Of a stretch of DNA of 64,000 nucleotides, positions 8,724-18,689 are shown in pieces (position 1 is the first letter of the stretch; each line of letters starts with the position of its first letter). Source of the stretch: Pseudomonas paraeruginosa PA7 (lineage in GTDB: Bacteria; Pseudomonadota; Gammaproteobacteria; Pseudomonadales; Pseudomonadaceae); contig NC_009656.1 of assembly GCF_000017205.1 (NCBI RefSeq), forward strand, positions 1,492,001 to 1,556,000. The letters run 5' to 3'. The position numbers and the translations under genes were made by a program. The notes below the pieces were generated by a model. That model was not told the origin of the DNA and made no database searches. It saw only the letters and a program-made list of their open reading frames with translations.

Positions 8724-9932
8724 TCAGCGCGCCCGCAGGTAGTCGCGGATGCGCTCGGCGGCCTCGACGCACTCGGCCAGCGGAGCCACCAGGGCCATGC
8801 GCACGCGGTTGGCGCCGGGGTTCTCGCCGTCCACCTCGCGAGACAGGTAGGAACCCGGCACCACCGTCACGTGCTGCCGCTCGAACAGCTCGCGGGTGAA
8901 GACGGTGTCGTCCACCGGGGTGCGCGCCCACAGGTAGAAACTGCCGTCCGGGCGCTGTACGTCGAGCACACCGTCGAGGATCGCCAGCACGGCGTCGAAC
9001 TTCTCGCGGTACAGGCTGCGGTTGGCGCGCACATGGACCTCGTCGTTCCAGGCGGCGATGCTCGCCAGTTGGGTCTGCACCGGCATGGCGCAGCCGTGGT
9101 AGGTGCGGTAGAGGAGGAATTTCTTCAGGATTTCCGCGTCGCCGGCGACGAAGCCCGAGCGCAGGCCGGGCAGGTTGGAGCGCTTGGACAGGCTGTGGAA
9201 CACCACGCAGCGGCTGAAATCCGTGCGGCCCAGTTCGGCACAGGCGTTGAGCAGGCCGGGCGGCGGGGCGTTTTCGTCGAAGTAGAGTTCGCTGTAGCAC
9301 TCGTCGGCGGCGATCACGAAGTCGTAGCGATCGGCCAGGGCGATCAGCTTCTTCAGGGTCTCCAGCGGCACCAGGGCGCCGGTGGGGTTGCCGGGCGAGC
9401 AGAGGAAGAGAATCTGGCAGCGCTGCCAGGTCGCCTCGTCGACTGCGTCGAAGTCAGGATTGAAGCCGTTTTCCTCGCGGCACGGCAGGTAGTGCGGTTC
9501 GGCCCCGGCGAGCAGCGCCGCGCCTTCGTAGATCTGGTAGAACGGGTTCGGGCTGACCACCAGGCCGGGGGCCTCGCCGGGCTCGCTGCGGCGGACCACG
9601 GTCTGGGTGAAGGCGAACAGCGCCTCGCGGGTGCCGTTCACCGGCAGCACATGGCGCGCCGCATCCAGCCAGCCGGCCGGCACCGAGAAACGCCGCTCGC
9701 ACCAGTGCGCGATGGCTTCGCGCAGGGCCGGCAGGCCGAGGGAGGTCGGGTAGACCGCAAGCTGGTCCAGGTTCTCCGCCAGGGTCTCGGCGACGAAGCT
9801 CGGCGAGCGGTGCTTGGGCTCGCCGATGGACAGTGCGATCGGCTTCAGCGTCGCCGGCGGCTGGGTGCCGCCGAGCAGGGCGCGGAGTTTCTCGAAGGGG
9901 TAGGGCTGCAGGTTGTCGAGTGTGGTATTCAT
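8724..9932 (-). CDS. dapC: N-succinyldiaminopimelate aminotransferase
   Basis: A 402-residue class I PLP aminotransferase. DapC makes N-succinyl-LL-diaminopimelate from the DapD product using glutamate. Visible are ALSIGEPKHRSP (DapC-type N-terminal block), CSPGNPTG with N182, AADECYSE with D210, and the PLP lysine K250 in SLSKRSNLPGLRSG. A longer open frame joins it to the out-of-frame glnD region, but ATG 9932 starts the recognisable protein. Its position next to glnD, with dapD nearby, matches the gammaproteobacterial dapD-glnD-map neighbourhood and supports the specific name over a generic aminotransferase. Confidence 0.9.
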   Translation of the reverse strand: MNTTLDNLQPYPFEKLRALLGGTQPPATLKPIALSIGEPKHRSPSFVAETLAENLDQLAVYPTSLGLPALREAIAHWCERRFSVPAGWLDAARHVLPVNGTREALFAFTQTVVRRSEPGEAPGLVVSPNPFYQIYEGAALLAGAEPHYLPCREENGFNPDFDAVDEATWQRCQILFLCSPGNPTGALVPLETLKKLIALADRYDFVIAADECYSELYFDENAPPPGLLNACAELGRTDFSRCVVFHSLSKRSNLPGLRSGFVAGDAEILKKFLLYRTYHGCAMPVQTQLASIAAWNDEVHVRANRSLYREKFDAVLAILDGVLDVQRPDGSFYLWARTPVDDTVFTRELFERQHVTVVPGSYLSREVDGENPGANRVRMALVAPLAECVEAAERIRDYLRAR

Positions 9933-9949
9933 GGCGTTGGCAAGGCTTC

Positions 9950-12652
9950 TCAGAAGTTTATCCGGGTGGGCAGGGTGTCCCGTCCGTTGTCCTGTGACAG
10001 TTGTTCGACCAGCGCGGCCTGCAGGCGCTTGCACAGGTCGGGGTCGGCGAGCGGCTGGTTGCGCGCGTCGGTGATGTAGAAGACGTCTTCCACGCGTTCG
10101 CCGAGGGTGGCGATCTTGGCGTTCTGCACCGACAGGTCGAAGTCGAGGAATATGCCGCCGATCCGCGCCAGCAGGCCGGGACGGTCGGGAGCGATGACCT
10201 CGAGCACCGAGACCTGGCGCAGTGCGTCGGTGGAGATGGTCACCTGCGGGGCGAAGGCGAAGTGCTTGAGTTGGCGCGGCACCCGACGCTGGATGATGGT
10301 GGGGTAGTCGTCGGGGTTCTTCAGCGCGTCGATCAGCCCTTCGCGGATCTCGGCGATGCGCTCCGGGTTGTTGCCGATGGAGTCGCCGTCGGCGTCCAGC
10401 ACGATGTAGGTATCGAGGGTGAACTGGCTGGTGGAGGTGATGATCCGGGCGTCCTGGATGCTCAGGTTGAGCTGGTCCATGGCGGCCACGGTCACCGCGA
10501 AGAAGTCGTGCTGGTCGGCGGCGTAGATGAAGATCTGCGAGCCGCTTTCGAATTCGCGCTGGGTGGTTTCCTTGATCAGCACCAGCGGCGTGCCGTCGTC
10601 CGGGTGCTGGAGGATCGCCTCGGTGTGCCAGGCCACGTCGCCGGCGGTGTGGCGCAGGAAGTAGTCGTCGCCGAGCTGACTCCAGAGCTGCTCGGCGTCG
10701 TCCTGGTCGATGCCGTTGCGCACCAGTTGGTCGAGGGCCGCGGTCTGCGTCTGGCGGATCTGCTCCTCGCGGTCCACCGGGTTCTCCAGGCCGCGGCGCA
10801 GGGCGCGCTTGGTCTCGGTGTAGAGCTGCCGCAGCAGGCTGGCGCGCCAGGAGTTCCAGAGCGTCGGGTTGGTGGCGTTGATGTCGGCCACGGTGAGCAC
10901 GTACAGGTAGTCGAGGTGGGTCTGGTCGCCGACCAGTTGGGCGAAATCGAAGATCACCTGCGGGTCGGAGAGGTCCTTGCGTTGTGCGGTGGTCGACATC
11001 ACCAGGTGGTTCTGCACCAGCCAGGACACCAGCTGGGTGTCCCAGAGCGGCAACTGGTGGCTCTGGCAGAAGGCCTCGGCGTCCACCGCACCGAGTTCCG
11101 AGTGGTCGCCGCCACGGCCCTTGGCGATGTCGTGGTAGAGGCCAGCGATGTAGATCAGTTCCGGCTTGGGCAGACGATCGATGATCTTGCTCGCCAGCGG
11201 ATATTTCTCGGCCATCTCCGGCCGATTCAGCTTGCGCAGGTGCTTGATCAGGTTGAGGGTGTGGGCGTCCACCGTATAGATATGGAACAGGTCGTGCTGC
11301 ATCTGCCCGATGATATGGCCGAACTCCGGCAGGTAGCGGCCGAGGATGCCGTAGCGGTTCATCCGCCGCAGGTTGCGGTGGATACCCTGGCTGCTCTTGA
11401 ACAGCTCGATGAACAGGCTGGTGTTGCGGATGTCGTGGCGGAACTCGTCGTCGATCAGGTGTCGGCTGTCGCGCAGCAGGCGAATGGTGTCGGCGCGCAC
11501 GCCCTTGATTTCCGGGTGCTGGGCCATCAGCACGAAGATTTCCAGGAGGGCGAACGGGGTGCGCTTGAAGACGTTCGGGTGCGTCACCTCGATGTAGCCG
11601 TCGCGCAACTGGAAGCGACTGTTCAGCGGCTGGATCTGCACCGGCTGCTCGCAGGGCAGGATGACTTCCTCGAAGTGCTGGACGATCAGGTCGTTCAGCT
11701 CGGAGATCGCCATCACCACCCGGTAGTACTTCTGCATGAAACGTTCGACCGCCAGCTTGACGTCGTTGTCCTCGTAGCCGAAAAGGCGGGCGATGCTGCG
11801 CTGGTGGTCGAACAGCAGGCGGTCCTCGGCGCGCCCGGCGAGCATGTGCAGGGCATAGCGGACCCGCCAGAGGAACTCCTGGCTGGAGGCGAGCATGCTG
11901 CATTCGCTTTCCACCAGGAAGCCTTCGCGCACCAGGGCATGCAGGTTGAGGCTGCCGAACTGGCGGCGGGCCATCCAGAGGATGGTCTGGATATCGCGCA
12001 GGCCGCCGGGCGAGCCCTTGACGTTGGGTTCCAGGTTGTACTCGGTGTCGTTGTACTTGGCGTGGCGGCGCTGTTGCTCATGGCGCTTGGCCAGGAAGAA
12101 TTCCTTGCTCGGCCACATGCGCGTGCTGCCGGTCACTTCCAGCATGCGCTGGCGCAGGCTGTCCGGGCCGCAGATGGTACGGCACTCCATCAGGGTGGTG
12201 ATCACCGTCAGGTCGGCGCGCGCTTCCTCGGCGCATTGCCGTACCGAGCGCACGCTCTGGCCGACCTCCAGGCCGATGTCCCAGAGCAGGGTGAGAAAGC
12301 CTTCGATCGGTTCGCGGAAGCTCTCCTGGTCCTCGCTGTCGAGGAGGATCAGCAGGTCGACGTCGGAGTAGGGGTGCAGTTCGCCGCGGCCGTAGCCGCC
12401 CACGGCGATCAGGGCGATGTCGGCGTCGTCTCCCCAGTCGAAGCGCTGCCAGGCCTGTTGCAGGACCTGGTCGACGCACCAGGCGCGATCTTCGATCAGG
12501 CGGCGGATATCGCGGCCGCTGTTGAAGCGGTTGTCGAGCACTTCGCGGAATTGCCGGATGGCCTTCTTGAAGGCGGCGATCGGGCTGGACTTCAAGGCCA
12601 GTTCCGCCTGGAACTGCCCGCGATCGAACAATTCGGGATCCACCTGCGGCAT
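9950..12652 (-). CDS. glnD: Bifunctional uridylyltransferase/uridylyl-removing enzyme (PII)
   Basis: A 900-residue sensor of glutamine that uridylylates and de-uridylylates PII proteins to control nitrogen assimilation. The nucleotidyltransferase motif is [19 protein letters not shown] (about residues 85-103, catalytic D97/D99). The uridylyl-removing HD domain is around residue 520 ([19 protein letters not shown]), and two C-terminal ACT domains follow (about 712-790 and 820-895). The length is typical. ATG 12652 follows AAGGAAGG. dapC lies 17 bp downstream. It is a complete protein with no disrupted motif. Confidence 0.97.
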
Positions 12653-12818
12653 GCGGCCTTCCTTTATCTGCTAGCGATTGGGTTCGATACGCGAACGCCC
12701 CGTCCTGGTGCTGGTGTGCGCTATCCTGGTGCGGGTTGCGCGCCAGATCGGGGCGTCGGCCCCGCCGGAATGGGGCGGGACATCGAGGCGCACGGCTGGC
12801 AGCAAAAGCCGGGCCGGA

Positions 12819-13604
12819 TCAGGCTGCCGAGGTGCGCGGGAAGGTTTCGTCGTTGCGCAGGGTGAGGATCTCGTAGCCATCGGCGGTGACCAGCACGGTG
12901 TGCTCCCACTGGGCGGACAGCTTGCGGTCCTTGGTGATGGCGGTCCAGCCGTCGCCGAGCAGGCGGGTCTCCGGGCGGCCCTGGTTGATCATCGGCTCGA
13001 TGGTGAAGATCATGCCTTCCTTCAGCTCGATGCCGGTACCCGCACGACCGTAGTGGAGGACCTGCGGCTCCTCGTGGAACACCGTGCCGATACCGTGGCC
13101 ACAGTATTCGCGGACCACCGAGAAGCCGTTCTTTTCCGCGTGCTTCTGGATGATTTCGCCGATATCGCCCAGGTGCGCGCCCGGACGCACCACGGAAATG
13201 CCCTTGTACATGCATTCCTGGGTGATCTGGCAGAGGCGGTCGGCCCATTCCGCGGTCTTGCCGACCAGGAACATCTTGCTGGTGTCGCCGTGGTAGCCGT
13301 CCTTGATGACGGTGATGTCGACGTTGAGGATGTCGCCTTCCTTCAACGGCTTCTCGTTGGGGATGCCGTGGCAGACCACATGGTTGATCGAGGTGCAGAT
13401 CGACTTGGGGAAGCCCTTGTAGTTCAGCGGGGCGGGGATCGCCTTCTGTTCGTTGACGATGTAGTCGTGGCAGATGCGGTCCAGCTCTTCGGTGGTCACG
13501 CCGGGCTTGATGTGCTCGCCGATCATCTCCAGCACTTCGGCGGCCAGGCGGCCGGCGATGCGCATCTTCTCGATATCATCAGGCGTCTTGATGGTGACGG
13601 TCAT
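12819..13604 (-). CDS. map: Methionine aminopeptidase, type I
   Basis: A 261-residue dinuclear metalloprotease that removes the initiator Met from nascent proteins. All five metal ligands can be placed: D96, D107, H170, E203 and E234 (in NVDITVIKDGYHGDT, CGHGIGTVFHEEP, TIEPM and WEHTV). The short type Ia form lacks the N-terminal extension seen in eukaryotes. ATG 13604 is in the expected place; upstream in-frame residues are spurious. It is transcribed divergently from rpsB, the same arrangement as in enteric bacteria. Confidence 0.96.
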   Translation of the reverse strand: MTVTIKTPDDIEKMRIAGRLAAEVLEMIGEHIKPGVTTEELDRICHDYIVNEQKAIPAPLNYKGFPKSICTSINHVVCHGIPNEKPLKEGDILNVDITVIKDGYHGDTSKMFLVGKTAEWADRLCQITQECMYKGISVVRPGAHLGDIGEIIQKHAEKNGFSVVREYCGHGIGTVFHEEPQVLHYGRAGTGIELKEGMIFTIEPMINQGRPETRLLGDGWTAITKDRKLSAQWEHTVLVTADGYEILTLRNDETFPRTSAA

Positions 13605-13654
13605 GCGAATTCTCTTGGGGCGTGCAAGCACGCATGAATAATAAGGAATACGCG

Positions 13655-13663
13655 ATTCTAGCA
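13655..13663 (-). promoter_or_regulatory. Candidate extended -10 of map
   Basis: On the minus strand this reads TGCTAGAAT, an extended -10 (TG-N-TAGAAT), about 50 nt upstream of the map start. The matching -35 is weak. A 14-nt palindrome (13620-13633) lies in the predicted leader. Confidence 0.45.
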
Positions 13664-13707
13664 GACCTGACCGACCGATCTACTCCCGCCCGGCCATCCG
13701 TCGCGGG

Positions 13708-13736
13708 TTTCACTGCGTTCGCGGTTATGGTATAAA
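13708..13736 (+). promoter_or_regulatory. rpsB-tsf promoter
   Basis: TTTCAC (13708-13713), a 17-bp spacer and TATAAA (13731-13736) with an upstream TG (TGGTATAAA, extended -10). The start would be near 13743, giving a leader of about 127 nt. Confidence 0.65.
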
Positions 13737-13742
13737 GCGCCC

Positions 13743-13869
13743 CGCTCCGAGGCTGTGGCCTTTTTCCGGAGCACAAACCCACACATGCATCGACACGATG
13801 ACCTGGGTGCCCGCAAGGGTTGGTCATTGGGATGCGTGGAGGCCTAACCCGACTTATCGAGGAACTATC
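13743..13869 (+). promoter_or_regulatory. rpsB leader RNA, probable S2 autoregulatory element
   Basis: The leader folds into a 5' hairpin (13745-13749 with 13767-13771) and a stacked stem: 13787-13791 pairs with 13831-13835, 13798-13803 with 13822-13827, capped by a CCC-GCAA-GGG tetraloop hairpin (13810-13819). In E. coli and other gammaproteobacteria, ribosomal protein S2 represses rpsB-tsf through a conserved leader. Assigning that role here is inference from position and structure. Confidence 0.65.
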
Positions 13870-14610
13870 ATGTCCCAAGTCAACATGCGCGATATGCTGA
13901 AGGCCGGTGTGCACTTCGGCCACCAGACCCGTTACTGGAACCCGAAAATGGGCAAGTTCATTTTCGGCGCGCGCAACAAGATCCACATCATCAACCTCGA
14001 AAAGACCCTGCCGATGTTCAACGAGGCCCTGACCTTCGTTGAGCGCCTGGCAGCCGGCAAGAACAAGATCCTGTTCGTCGGCACCAAGCGTTCCGCCGGC
14101 AAGATCGTTCGCGAGGAAGCCGCCCGTTGCGGCATGCCGTACGTCGACCACCGCTGGCTGGGCGGCATGCTCACCAACTACAAGACCATCCGTCAGTCGA
14201 TCAAGCGCCTGCGCGACCTGGAAACCCAGGCCCAGGACGGTACCTTCGACAAGCTGACCAAGAAAGAAGCGCTGATGCGCAGCCGCGACCTCGAGAAGCT
14301 CGAGCGCAGCCTGGGCGGCATCAAGGACATGGGCGGCCTGCCGGATGCCCTGTTCGTGATCGACGTCGACCACGAGCGCATCGCCATCACCGAAGCCAAC
14401 AAGCTGGGCATCCCGGTCATCGGCGTCGTCGATACCAACAGCAGCCCGGAAGGCGTCGACTATGTAATTCCCGGTAACGATGATGCCATCCGCGCCGTGC
14501 AACTCTATCTGAACTCGATGGCCGAAGCGGTAATCCGCGGCAAGCAGGGCGCTGCCACCAGCGCCGACGAGTTCGTCGAGGAAGCGCCGGCCGAATCCGC
14601 CGAAGGCTGA
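13870..14610 (+). CDS. rpsB: 30S ribosomal protein S2
   Basis: A 246-residue ribosomal protein S2, a late-assembling component of the small subunit head. The N-terminus [20 protein letters not shown] and the [11 protein letters not shown] and [11 protein letters not shown] blocks are diagnostic. An in-frame ATG at 13798 lies inside the structured leader and is not the start; ATG 13870 gives the usual length. It is first in an operon with tsf and is probably autoregulated through its leader. Confidence 0.98.
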   Translation: MSQVNMRDMLKAGVHFGHQTRYWNPKMGKFIFGARNKIHIINLEKTLPMFNEALTFVERLAAGKNKILFVGTKRSAGKIVREEAARCGMPYVDHRWLGGMLTNYKTIRQSIKRLRDLETQAQDGTFDKLTKKEALMRSRDLEKLERSLGGIKDMGGLPDALFVIDVDHERIAITEANKLGIPVIGVVDTNSSPEGVDYVIPGNDDAIRAVQLYLNSMAEAVIRGKQGAATSADEFVEEAPAESAEG

Positions 14611-14644
14611 TTCCGGGGCGTGCAGACGTCCTACGGTGCGCAGG

Positions 14645-14666
14645 AAGGGGGCTAGGCCCCCTTTTT
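14645..14666 (+). terminator. Intergenic attenuator/terminator between rpsB and tsf
   Basis: A 7-bp stem (14645-14651 with 14657-14663) is followed by a T tract. Its position between rpsB and tsf suggests partial termination, giving more S2 mRNA than EF-Ts mRNA. No separate tsf promoter is obvious, so read-through is expected. Confidence 0.7.
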
Positions 14667-14741
14667 GCCACCTTCGAGTTTCTGCCCGGCCCGGCCGGGC
14701 GCAAAGGTTTTTTGAGAGCTACCACTCAAGAGGATTTCGAA

Positions 14742-15611
14742 ATGGCAGAAATTACTGCAGCCATGGTTAAAGAACTGCGCGAGCGTACCGGCTTGGGCAT
14801 GATGGAATGCAAGAAGGCGCTGACCGCCGCCGGTGGCGACATCGAGAAGGCCATCGACGACATGCGCGCTGCCGGTGCGATCAAGGCTGCCAAGAAGGCC
14901 GGCAACATCGCCGCCGAAGGCTCGATCGCAGTCAAGATCGCTGCCGACAACAAAGCCGCCGTGATCATCGAAGTCAACTCCCAGACCGACTTCCTGGCCC
15001 TGCAGGACGACTTCAAGGGCTTCGTCGCCGAGAGCCTGGAAAAGGCCTTCAACGAGAAGCTGACCGACGCCGCTCCGCTGGTCGAAGCGCGCGAGGAAGC
15101 TCGCCTGGCCCTGGTTGCCAAGACCGGCGAGAACGTCAACATCCGTCGCCTGACCCGGGTCGAGGGTGACGTGGTCGGCGCCTACCTGCACGGCCACCGC
15201 ATCGGTGTCGTGGTCAACCTGAAGGGCGGCAACCCGGAACTGGCCAAGGACATCGCCATGCATGTCGCCGCCAGCAACCCGCAGTTCCTGAGCGCTTCGG
15301 AAGTGTCCGAAGAAGCGATCGCGAAAGAGAAGGAAATCTTCCTGGCGCTGAACGCCGACAAGATCGCCGGCAAGCCGGAGAACATCGTCGAGAACATGGT
15401 CAAGGGCCGCATCAGCAAGTTCCTCGCCGAAGCCAGCCTGGTCGAACAGCCGTTCGTGAAGAACCCGGAAGTGAAGGTCGGCGACCTGGCCAAGCAGGCC
15501 GGCGCCGAGATCGTCTCCTTCGTGCGCTACGAAGTGGGCGAGGGCATCGAGAAGGCCGAAGTCGACTTCGCTGCCGAAGTAGCTGCCCAGGTAGCCGCCA
15601 CCAAGCAGTAA
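14742..15611 (+). CDS. tsf: Translation elongation factor Ts
   Basis: A 289-residue guanine-nucleotide exchange factor for EF-Tu. The N-terminal UBA-like domain (KELRERTGLGMMECKKAL) and the T82-D83-F84 motif (NSQTDFLALQ), which inserts next to the EF-Tu Mg2+ site, are intact. ATG 14742 follows AAGAGGA. The upstream gap carries an attenuator hairpin; the downstream gap is unusually rich in hairpins. Confidence 0.98.
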   Translation: MAEITAAMVKELRERTGLGMMECKKALTAAGGDIEKAIDDMRAAGAIKAAKKAGNIAAEGSIAVKIAADNKAAVIIEVNSQTDFLALQDDFKGFVAESLEKAFNEKLTDAAPLVEAREEARLALVAKTGENVNIRRLTRVEGDVVGAYLHGHRIGVVVNLKGGNPELAKDIAMHVAASNPQFLSASEVSEEAIAKEKEIFLALNADKIAGKPENIVENMVKGRISKFLAEASLVEQPFVKNPEVKVGDLAKQAGAEIVSFVRYEVGEGIEKAEVDFAAEVAAQVAATKQ

Positions 15612-15637
15612 CAAAGACGGTTCCGACTGTCGCCCCG

Positions 15638-15789
15638 GAAGAGGCTGCCCGCTGATGCGTGCGGCCTCTTCGTCAAAATGGGGAAGCGTCAGGGGCAGCT
15701 TCCGCGTTGCCGGCCCGCTCGGCGGGCTTGCACGCAACGCAGGCGCGAAGGCGTCTCCGCCCAGGACGGCACCGCCGTCACGAATTTTT
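15638..15789 (+). other. Hairpin-rich tsf-pyrH intergenic region
   Basis: Four separate stems are visible: 15638-15645 with 15664-15671; 15682-15687 with 15698-15703; 15704-15710 with 15734-15740, enclosing a 6-bp GC stem; and 15765-15770 with 15774-15779, followed after 5 nt by five T residues. No coding frame is supported. It could combine a terminator with the leader of pyrH. Confidence 0.6.
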
Positions 15790-15811
15790 ATCGCCGCAGG
15801 AGAAAAAGGTC

Positions 15812-16549
15812 ATGGCTCAGCAAGTGAGCGCTCGTCAACCTCGCTATAAACGCATTCTTCTAAAATTGAGCGGCGAAGCCCTGATGGGCTCGGAGGAGTT
15901 CGGCATCGATCCCAAGGTGCTGGACCGCATGGCGCTGGAGATCGGCCAACTGGTCGGGATCGGCGTACAGGTCGGCCTGGTCATCGGCGGCGGCAACCTG
16001 TTCCGTGGCGCGGCGCTGTCCGCGGCCGGCATGGACCGCGTGACCGGCGACCACATGGGCATGCTCGCCACCGTGATGAACGGCCTGGCGATGCGCGACG
16101 CACTGGAGCGTTCGAACATCCCCGCGCTGGTGATGTCGGCGATCTCCATGGTCGGCGTGACCGACCATTACGACCGCCGCAAGGCCATGCGCCACCTGAA
16201 CGGCGGCGAGGTGGTGATCTTCTCCGCCGGCACCGGCAACCCGTTCTTCACCACCGACTCGGCGGCCTGCCTGCGCGCCATCGAGATCGACGCCGACGTG
16301 GTCCTTAAGGCTACCAAGGTCGATGGCGTGTACACTGCCGACCCGTTCAAGGACCCGAATGCCGAGAAGTTCGAGCGCCTGACCTATGATGAAGTGCTCG
16401 ACCGCAAGCTCGGCGTGATGGACCTGACCGCCATCTGCCTGTGCCGTGACCAGAACATGCCGCTGCGGGTGTTCAACATGAACAAGCCGGGCGCATTGCT
16501 GAATATTGTTGTGGGTGGTGCCGAAGGCACCCTGATCGAGGAGGGTTGA
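15812..16549 (+). CDS. pyrH: UMP kinase
   Basis: A 245-residue amino acid kinase-fold UMP kinase that makes UDP for nucleotide and sugar-nucleotide synthesis. The blocks [36 protein letters not shown] and the Asp-rich active-site region are present. ATG 15812 follows AGGAGAAAAAGG. It precedes frr by only 2 bp, and the rpsB-tsf-pyrH-frr order is conserved in most bacteria. Confidence 0.98.
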   Translation: MAQQVSARQPRYKRILLKLSGEALMGSEEFGIDPKVLDRMALEIGQLVGIGVQVGLVIGGGNLFRGAALSAAGMDRVTGDHMGMLATVMNGLAMRDALERSNIPALVMSAISMVGVTDHYDRRKAMRHLNGGEVVIFSAGTGNPFFTTDSAACLRAIEIDADVVLKATKVDGVYTADPFKDPNAEKFERLTYDEVLDRKLGVMDLTAICLCRDQNMPLRVFNMNKPGALLNIVVGGAEGTLIEEG

Positions 16550-16551
16550 GA

Positions 16552-17109
16552 ATGATCAACGAGATCAAGAAGGAAGCGCAGGAGCGTATGGGCAAGACCC
16601 TGGAAGCGCTGGGCCACGCCTTCGCCAAGATTCGCACCGGGCGTGCGCATCCGAGCATCCTGGATAGCGTCATGGTGTCCTACTACGGAGCCGACACGCC
16701 GCTGCGCCAGGTCGCCAACGTCACCGTCGAGGATTCCCGCACCCTGGCCCTGGCCGTGTTCGACAAGAGCATGATCCAGGCGGTCGAGAAGGCCATCATG
16801 ACTTCCGACCTGGGCCTCAACCCGGCTACCGCCGGCACCACCATCCGCGTGCCGATGCCGGCCCTGACCGAGGAAACCCGCAAGGGCTACACCAAGCAGG
16901 CGCGCGCCGAGGCCGAGCAGGCGCGGGTGTCCGTGCGCAACATCCGCCGCGATGCGCTGGCCCAGCTGAAGGACCTGCAGAAGGAAAAGGAAATCAGCGA
17001 GGACGACGAGCGCCGTGCCGGCGACGACGTGCAGAAGCTGACCGACAAGTTCATCGGTGAGATCGAAAAGGCACTGGAAGCCAAAGAAGCGGACCTCATG
17101 GCTGTCTGA
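16552..17109 (+). CDS. frr: Ribosome recycling factor
   Basis: A 185-residue factor that, with EF-G, splits post-termination ribosomes. The two long antiparallel helices and the conserved [13 protein letters not shown] and [13 protein letters not shown] motifs are visible. The true start is ATG 16552, two bases after the pyrH stop and preceded by GAGGGTTGAG; a TTG six bases upstream is not needed. It lies 15 bp before uppS. Confidence 0.98.
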   Translation: MINEIKKEAQERMGKTLEALGHAFAKIRTGRAHPSILDSVMVSYYGADTPLRQVANVTVEDSRTLALAVFDKSMIQAVEKAIMTSDLGLNPATAGTTIRVPMPALTEETRKGYTKQARAEAEQARVSVRNIRRDALAQLKDLQKEKEISEDDERRAGDDVQKLTDKFIGEIEKALEAKEADLMAV

Positions 17110-17124
17110 GGCCGGGCTGACGTC

Positions 17125-17880
17125 ATGGAAAAGACCCGGAAGGATGTGTGCGTGCCACGCCATGTGGCCATTATCATGGACGGTAACAACCGCTGGGCGA
17201 AGAAGCGTCTTCTGCCCGGCGTCGCCGGCCACAAGGCCGGTGTCGATGCCGTCAGGGCGGTGATCGAGGTCTGCGCCGAGGCGGGGGTCGAGGTCCTCAC
17301 CCTGTTCGCCTTTTCCAGCGAGAACTGGCAGCGTCCGGCCGACGAGGTCAGCGCGCTGATGGAGCTGTTCCTCGTGGCCCTGCGCCGCGAGGTGCGCAAG
17401 CTCGACGAGAACGGCATCCGCCTGCGCATCATCGGCGATCGCACGCGTTTCCATCCGGAGCTGCAGGCGGCCATGCGCGAAGCGGAAGCCGCCACCGCGG
17501 GCAACACCCGTTTCCTCCTGCAGGTCGCCGCCAACTACGGTGGCCAGTGGGATATCGTCCAGGCCGCCCAGCGCCTGGCGCGCGAGGTCCAGGGCGGGCA
17601 CCTTGCGGCGGACGATATCTCCGCCGAGCTGCTCCAGGGTTGCCTGGTGACTGGCGACCAGCCGCTGCCCGACCTGTGCATCCGCACCGGCGGCGAGCAT
17701 CGCATCAGCAATTTCCTTCTCTGGCAGCTGGCCTATGCCGAGCTGTATTTCTCCGACCTGTTCTGGCCCGACTTCAAGCACGCGGCGATGCGGGCTGCCC
17801 TGGCGGATTTCTCCAAGCGCCAGCGCCGCTTCGGCAAGACCAGCGAGCAAGTCGAGGCCGAGGCCCGTCCGTCATGCTGA
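17125..17880 (+). CDS. uppS: Undecaprenyl diphosphate synthase (cis-prenyltransferase)
   Basis: A 251-residue enzyme that condenses IPP onto FPP to make C55-PP, the lipid carrier for peptidoglycan and O-antigen. The catalytic Asp is D19 in HVAIIMDGNNRWAK, and the substrate-binding RTGGEHRISNFLLWQ block is intact. Its stop overlaps the cdsA start by 7 bp, so the two are coupled. Confidence 0.97.
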   Translation: MEKTRKDVCVPRHVAIIMDGNNRWAKKRLLPGVAGHKAGVDAVRAVIEVCAEAGVEVLTLFAFSSENWQRPADEVSALMELFLVALRREVRKLDENGIRLRIIGDRTRFHPELQAAMREAEAATAGNTRFLLQVAANYGGQWDIVQAAQRLAREVQGGHLAADDISAELLQGCLVTGDQPLPDLCIRTGGEHRISNFLLWQLAYAELYFSDLFWPDFKHAAMRAALADFSKRQRRFGKTSEQVEAEARPSC

Positions 17881-18689
17881 AACAACGGATCATCACGGCG
17901 CTGGTGCTGCTGCCCATCGCGCTGGGTGGTTTTTTCCTTCTCGAAGGGGCGTCCTTCGCCCTGTTCATCGGCGTGGTGGTCAGCCTGGGGGCCTGGGAAT
18001 GGGCGCGCCTGGCCGGCTATGAGCGGCAGTTCGCCCGCGTCGCCTATGCCGCGCTGGTGGCCCTGCTGATGGTCGCGCTCTACCACCTGCCGCAACTGGC
18101 GGGCGCCGTGCTCCTGCTGGCGCTGGTCTGGTGGACCCTGGCCACGGTGCTGGTGCTCACCTACCCGGAAAGCGTCGGCTACTGGGGCGGCCGCTGGCGA
18201 CGCCTGGGAATGGGCCTGCTGATCCTGTTGCCGGCCTGGCAGGGCCTGGTCCTGCTCAAGCAGTGGCCGCTTGCCAACGGCCTGATCATCGCGGTGATGG
18301 TGCTGGTCTGGGGCGCGGATATCGGTGCCTATTTCTCCGGCAAGGCCTTCGGCAAGCGCAAGCTGGCGCCGCGGGTCAGCCCCGGCAAGAGCTGGGAAGG
18401 CGTATACGGCGGCCTGGCGGCAAGCCTGGCGATCACCCTGGTGGTCGGCCTCTATCGCGGCTGGTCCTTCGGCGCGCTGCTGCTGGCCCTGCTCGGCGCA
18501 GCCCTGGTGGTGTTCGTCTCCATCGTCGGCGACCTCACCGAAAGCATGTTCAAGCGCCAGTCCGGGATCAAGGACAGCAGCAGCCTGCTGCCCGGCCACG
18601 GTGGCGTGCTGGACCGCATCGACAGCCTGACGGCCGCCATCCCGGTATTCGCGGCGCTGCTCTGGGCCGCCGGCTGGGGCGCGCCATGA
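17874..18689 (+). CDS. cdsA: Phosphatidate cytidylyltransferase (CDP-diglyceride synthase)
   Basis: A 271-residue polytopic inner-membrane enzyme that makes CDP-diacylglycerol, the precursor of all major phospholipids. The C-terminal signature ([19 protein letters not shown], then [15 protein letters not shown]) is complete and contains the metal-binding acidic residues. ATG 17874 overlaps uppS. The stop overlaps the dxr start by 4 bp (ATGA). Confidence 0.97.
   Translation: MLKQRIITALVLLPIALGGFFLLEGASFALFIGVVVSLGAWEWARLAGYERQFARVAYAALVALLMVALYHLPQLAGAVLLLALVWWTLATVLVLTYPESVGYWGGRWRRLGMGLLILLPAWQGLVLLKQWPLANGLIIAVMVLVWGADIGAYFSGKAFGKRKLAPRVSPGKSWEGVYGGLAASLAITLVVGLYRGWSFGALLLALLGAALVVFVSIVGDLTESMFKRQSGIKDSSSLLPGHGGVLDRIDSLTAAIPVFAALLWAAGWGAP

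Noticed and set aside
8724-11903. A single 1059-residue frame running from glnD into dapC, suggesting a fusion
   Set aside because: The upstream part is another reading frame of glnD; dapC starts at 9932 and glnD has its own intact frame and stop.
10001-12865. 954-residue plus-strand open frame across glnD and the glnD-map gap
   Set aside because: It is antisense to a complete glnD and crosses the intergenic region; its composition is that of a shadow frame.
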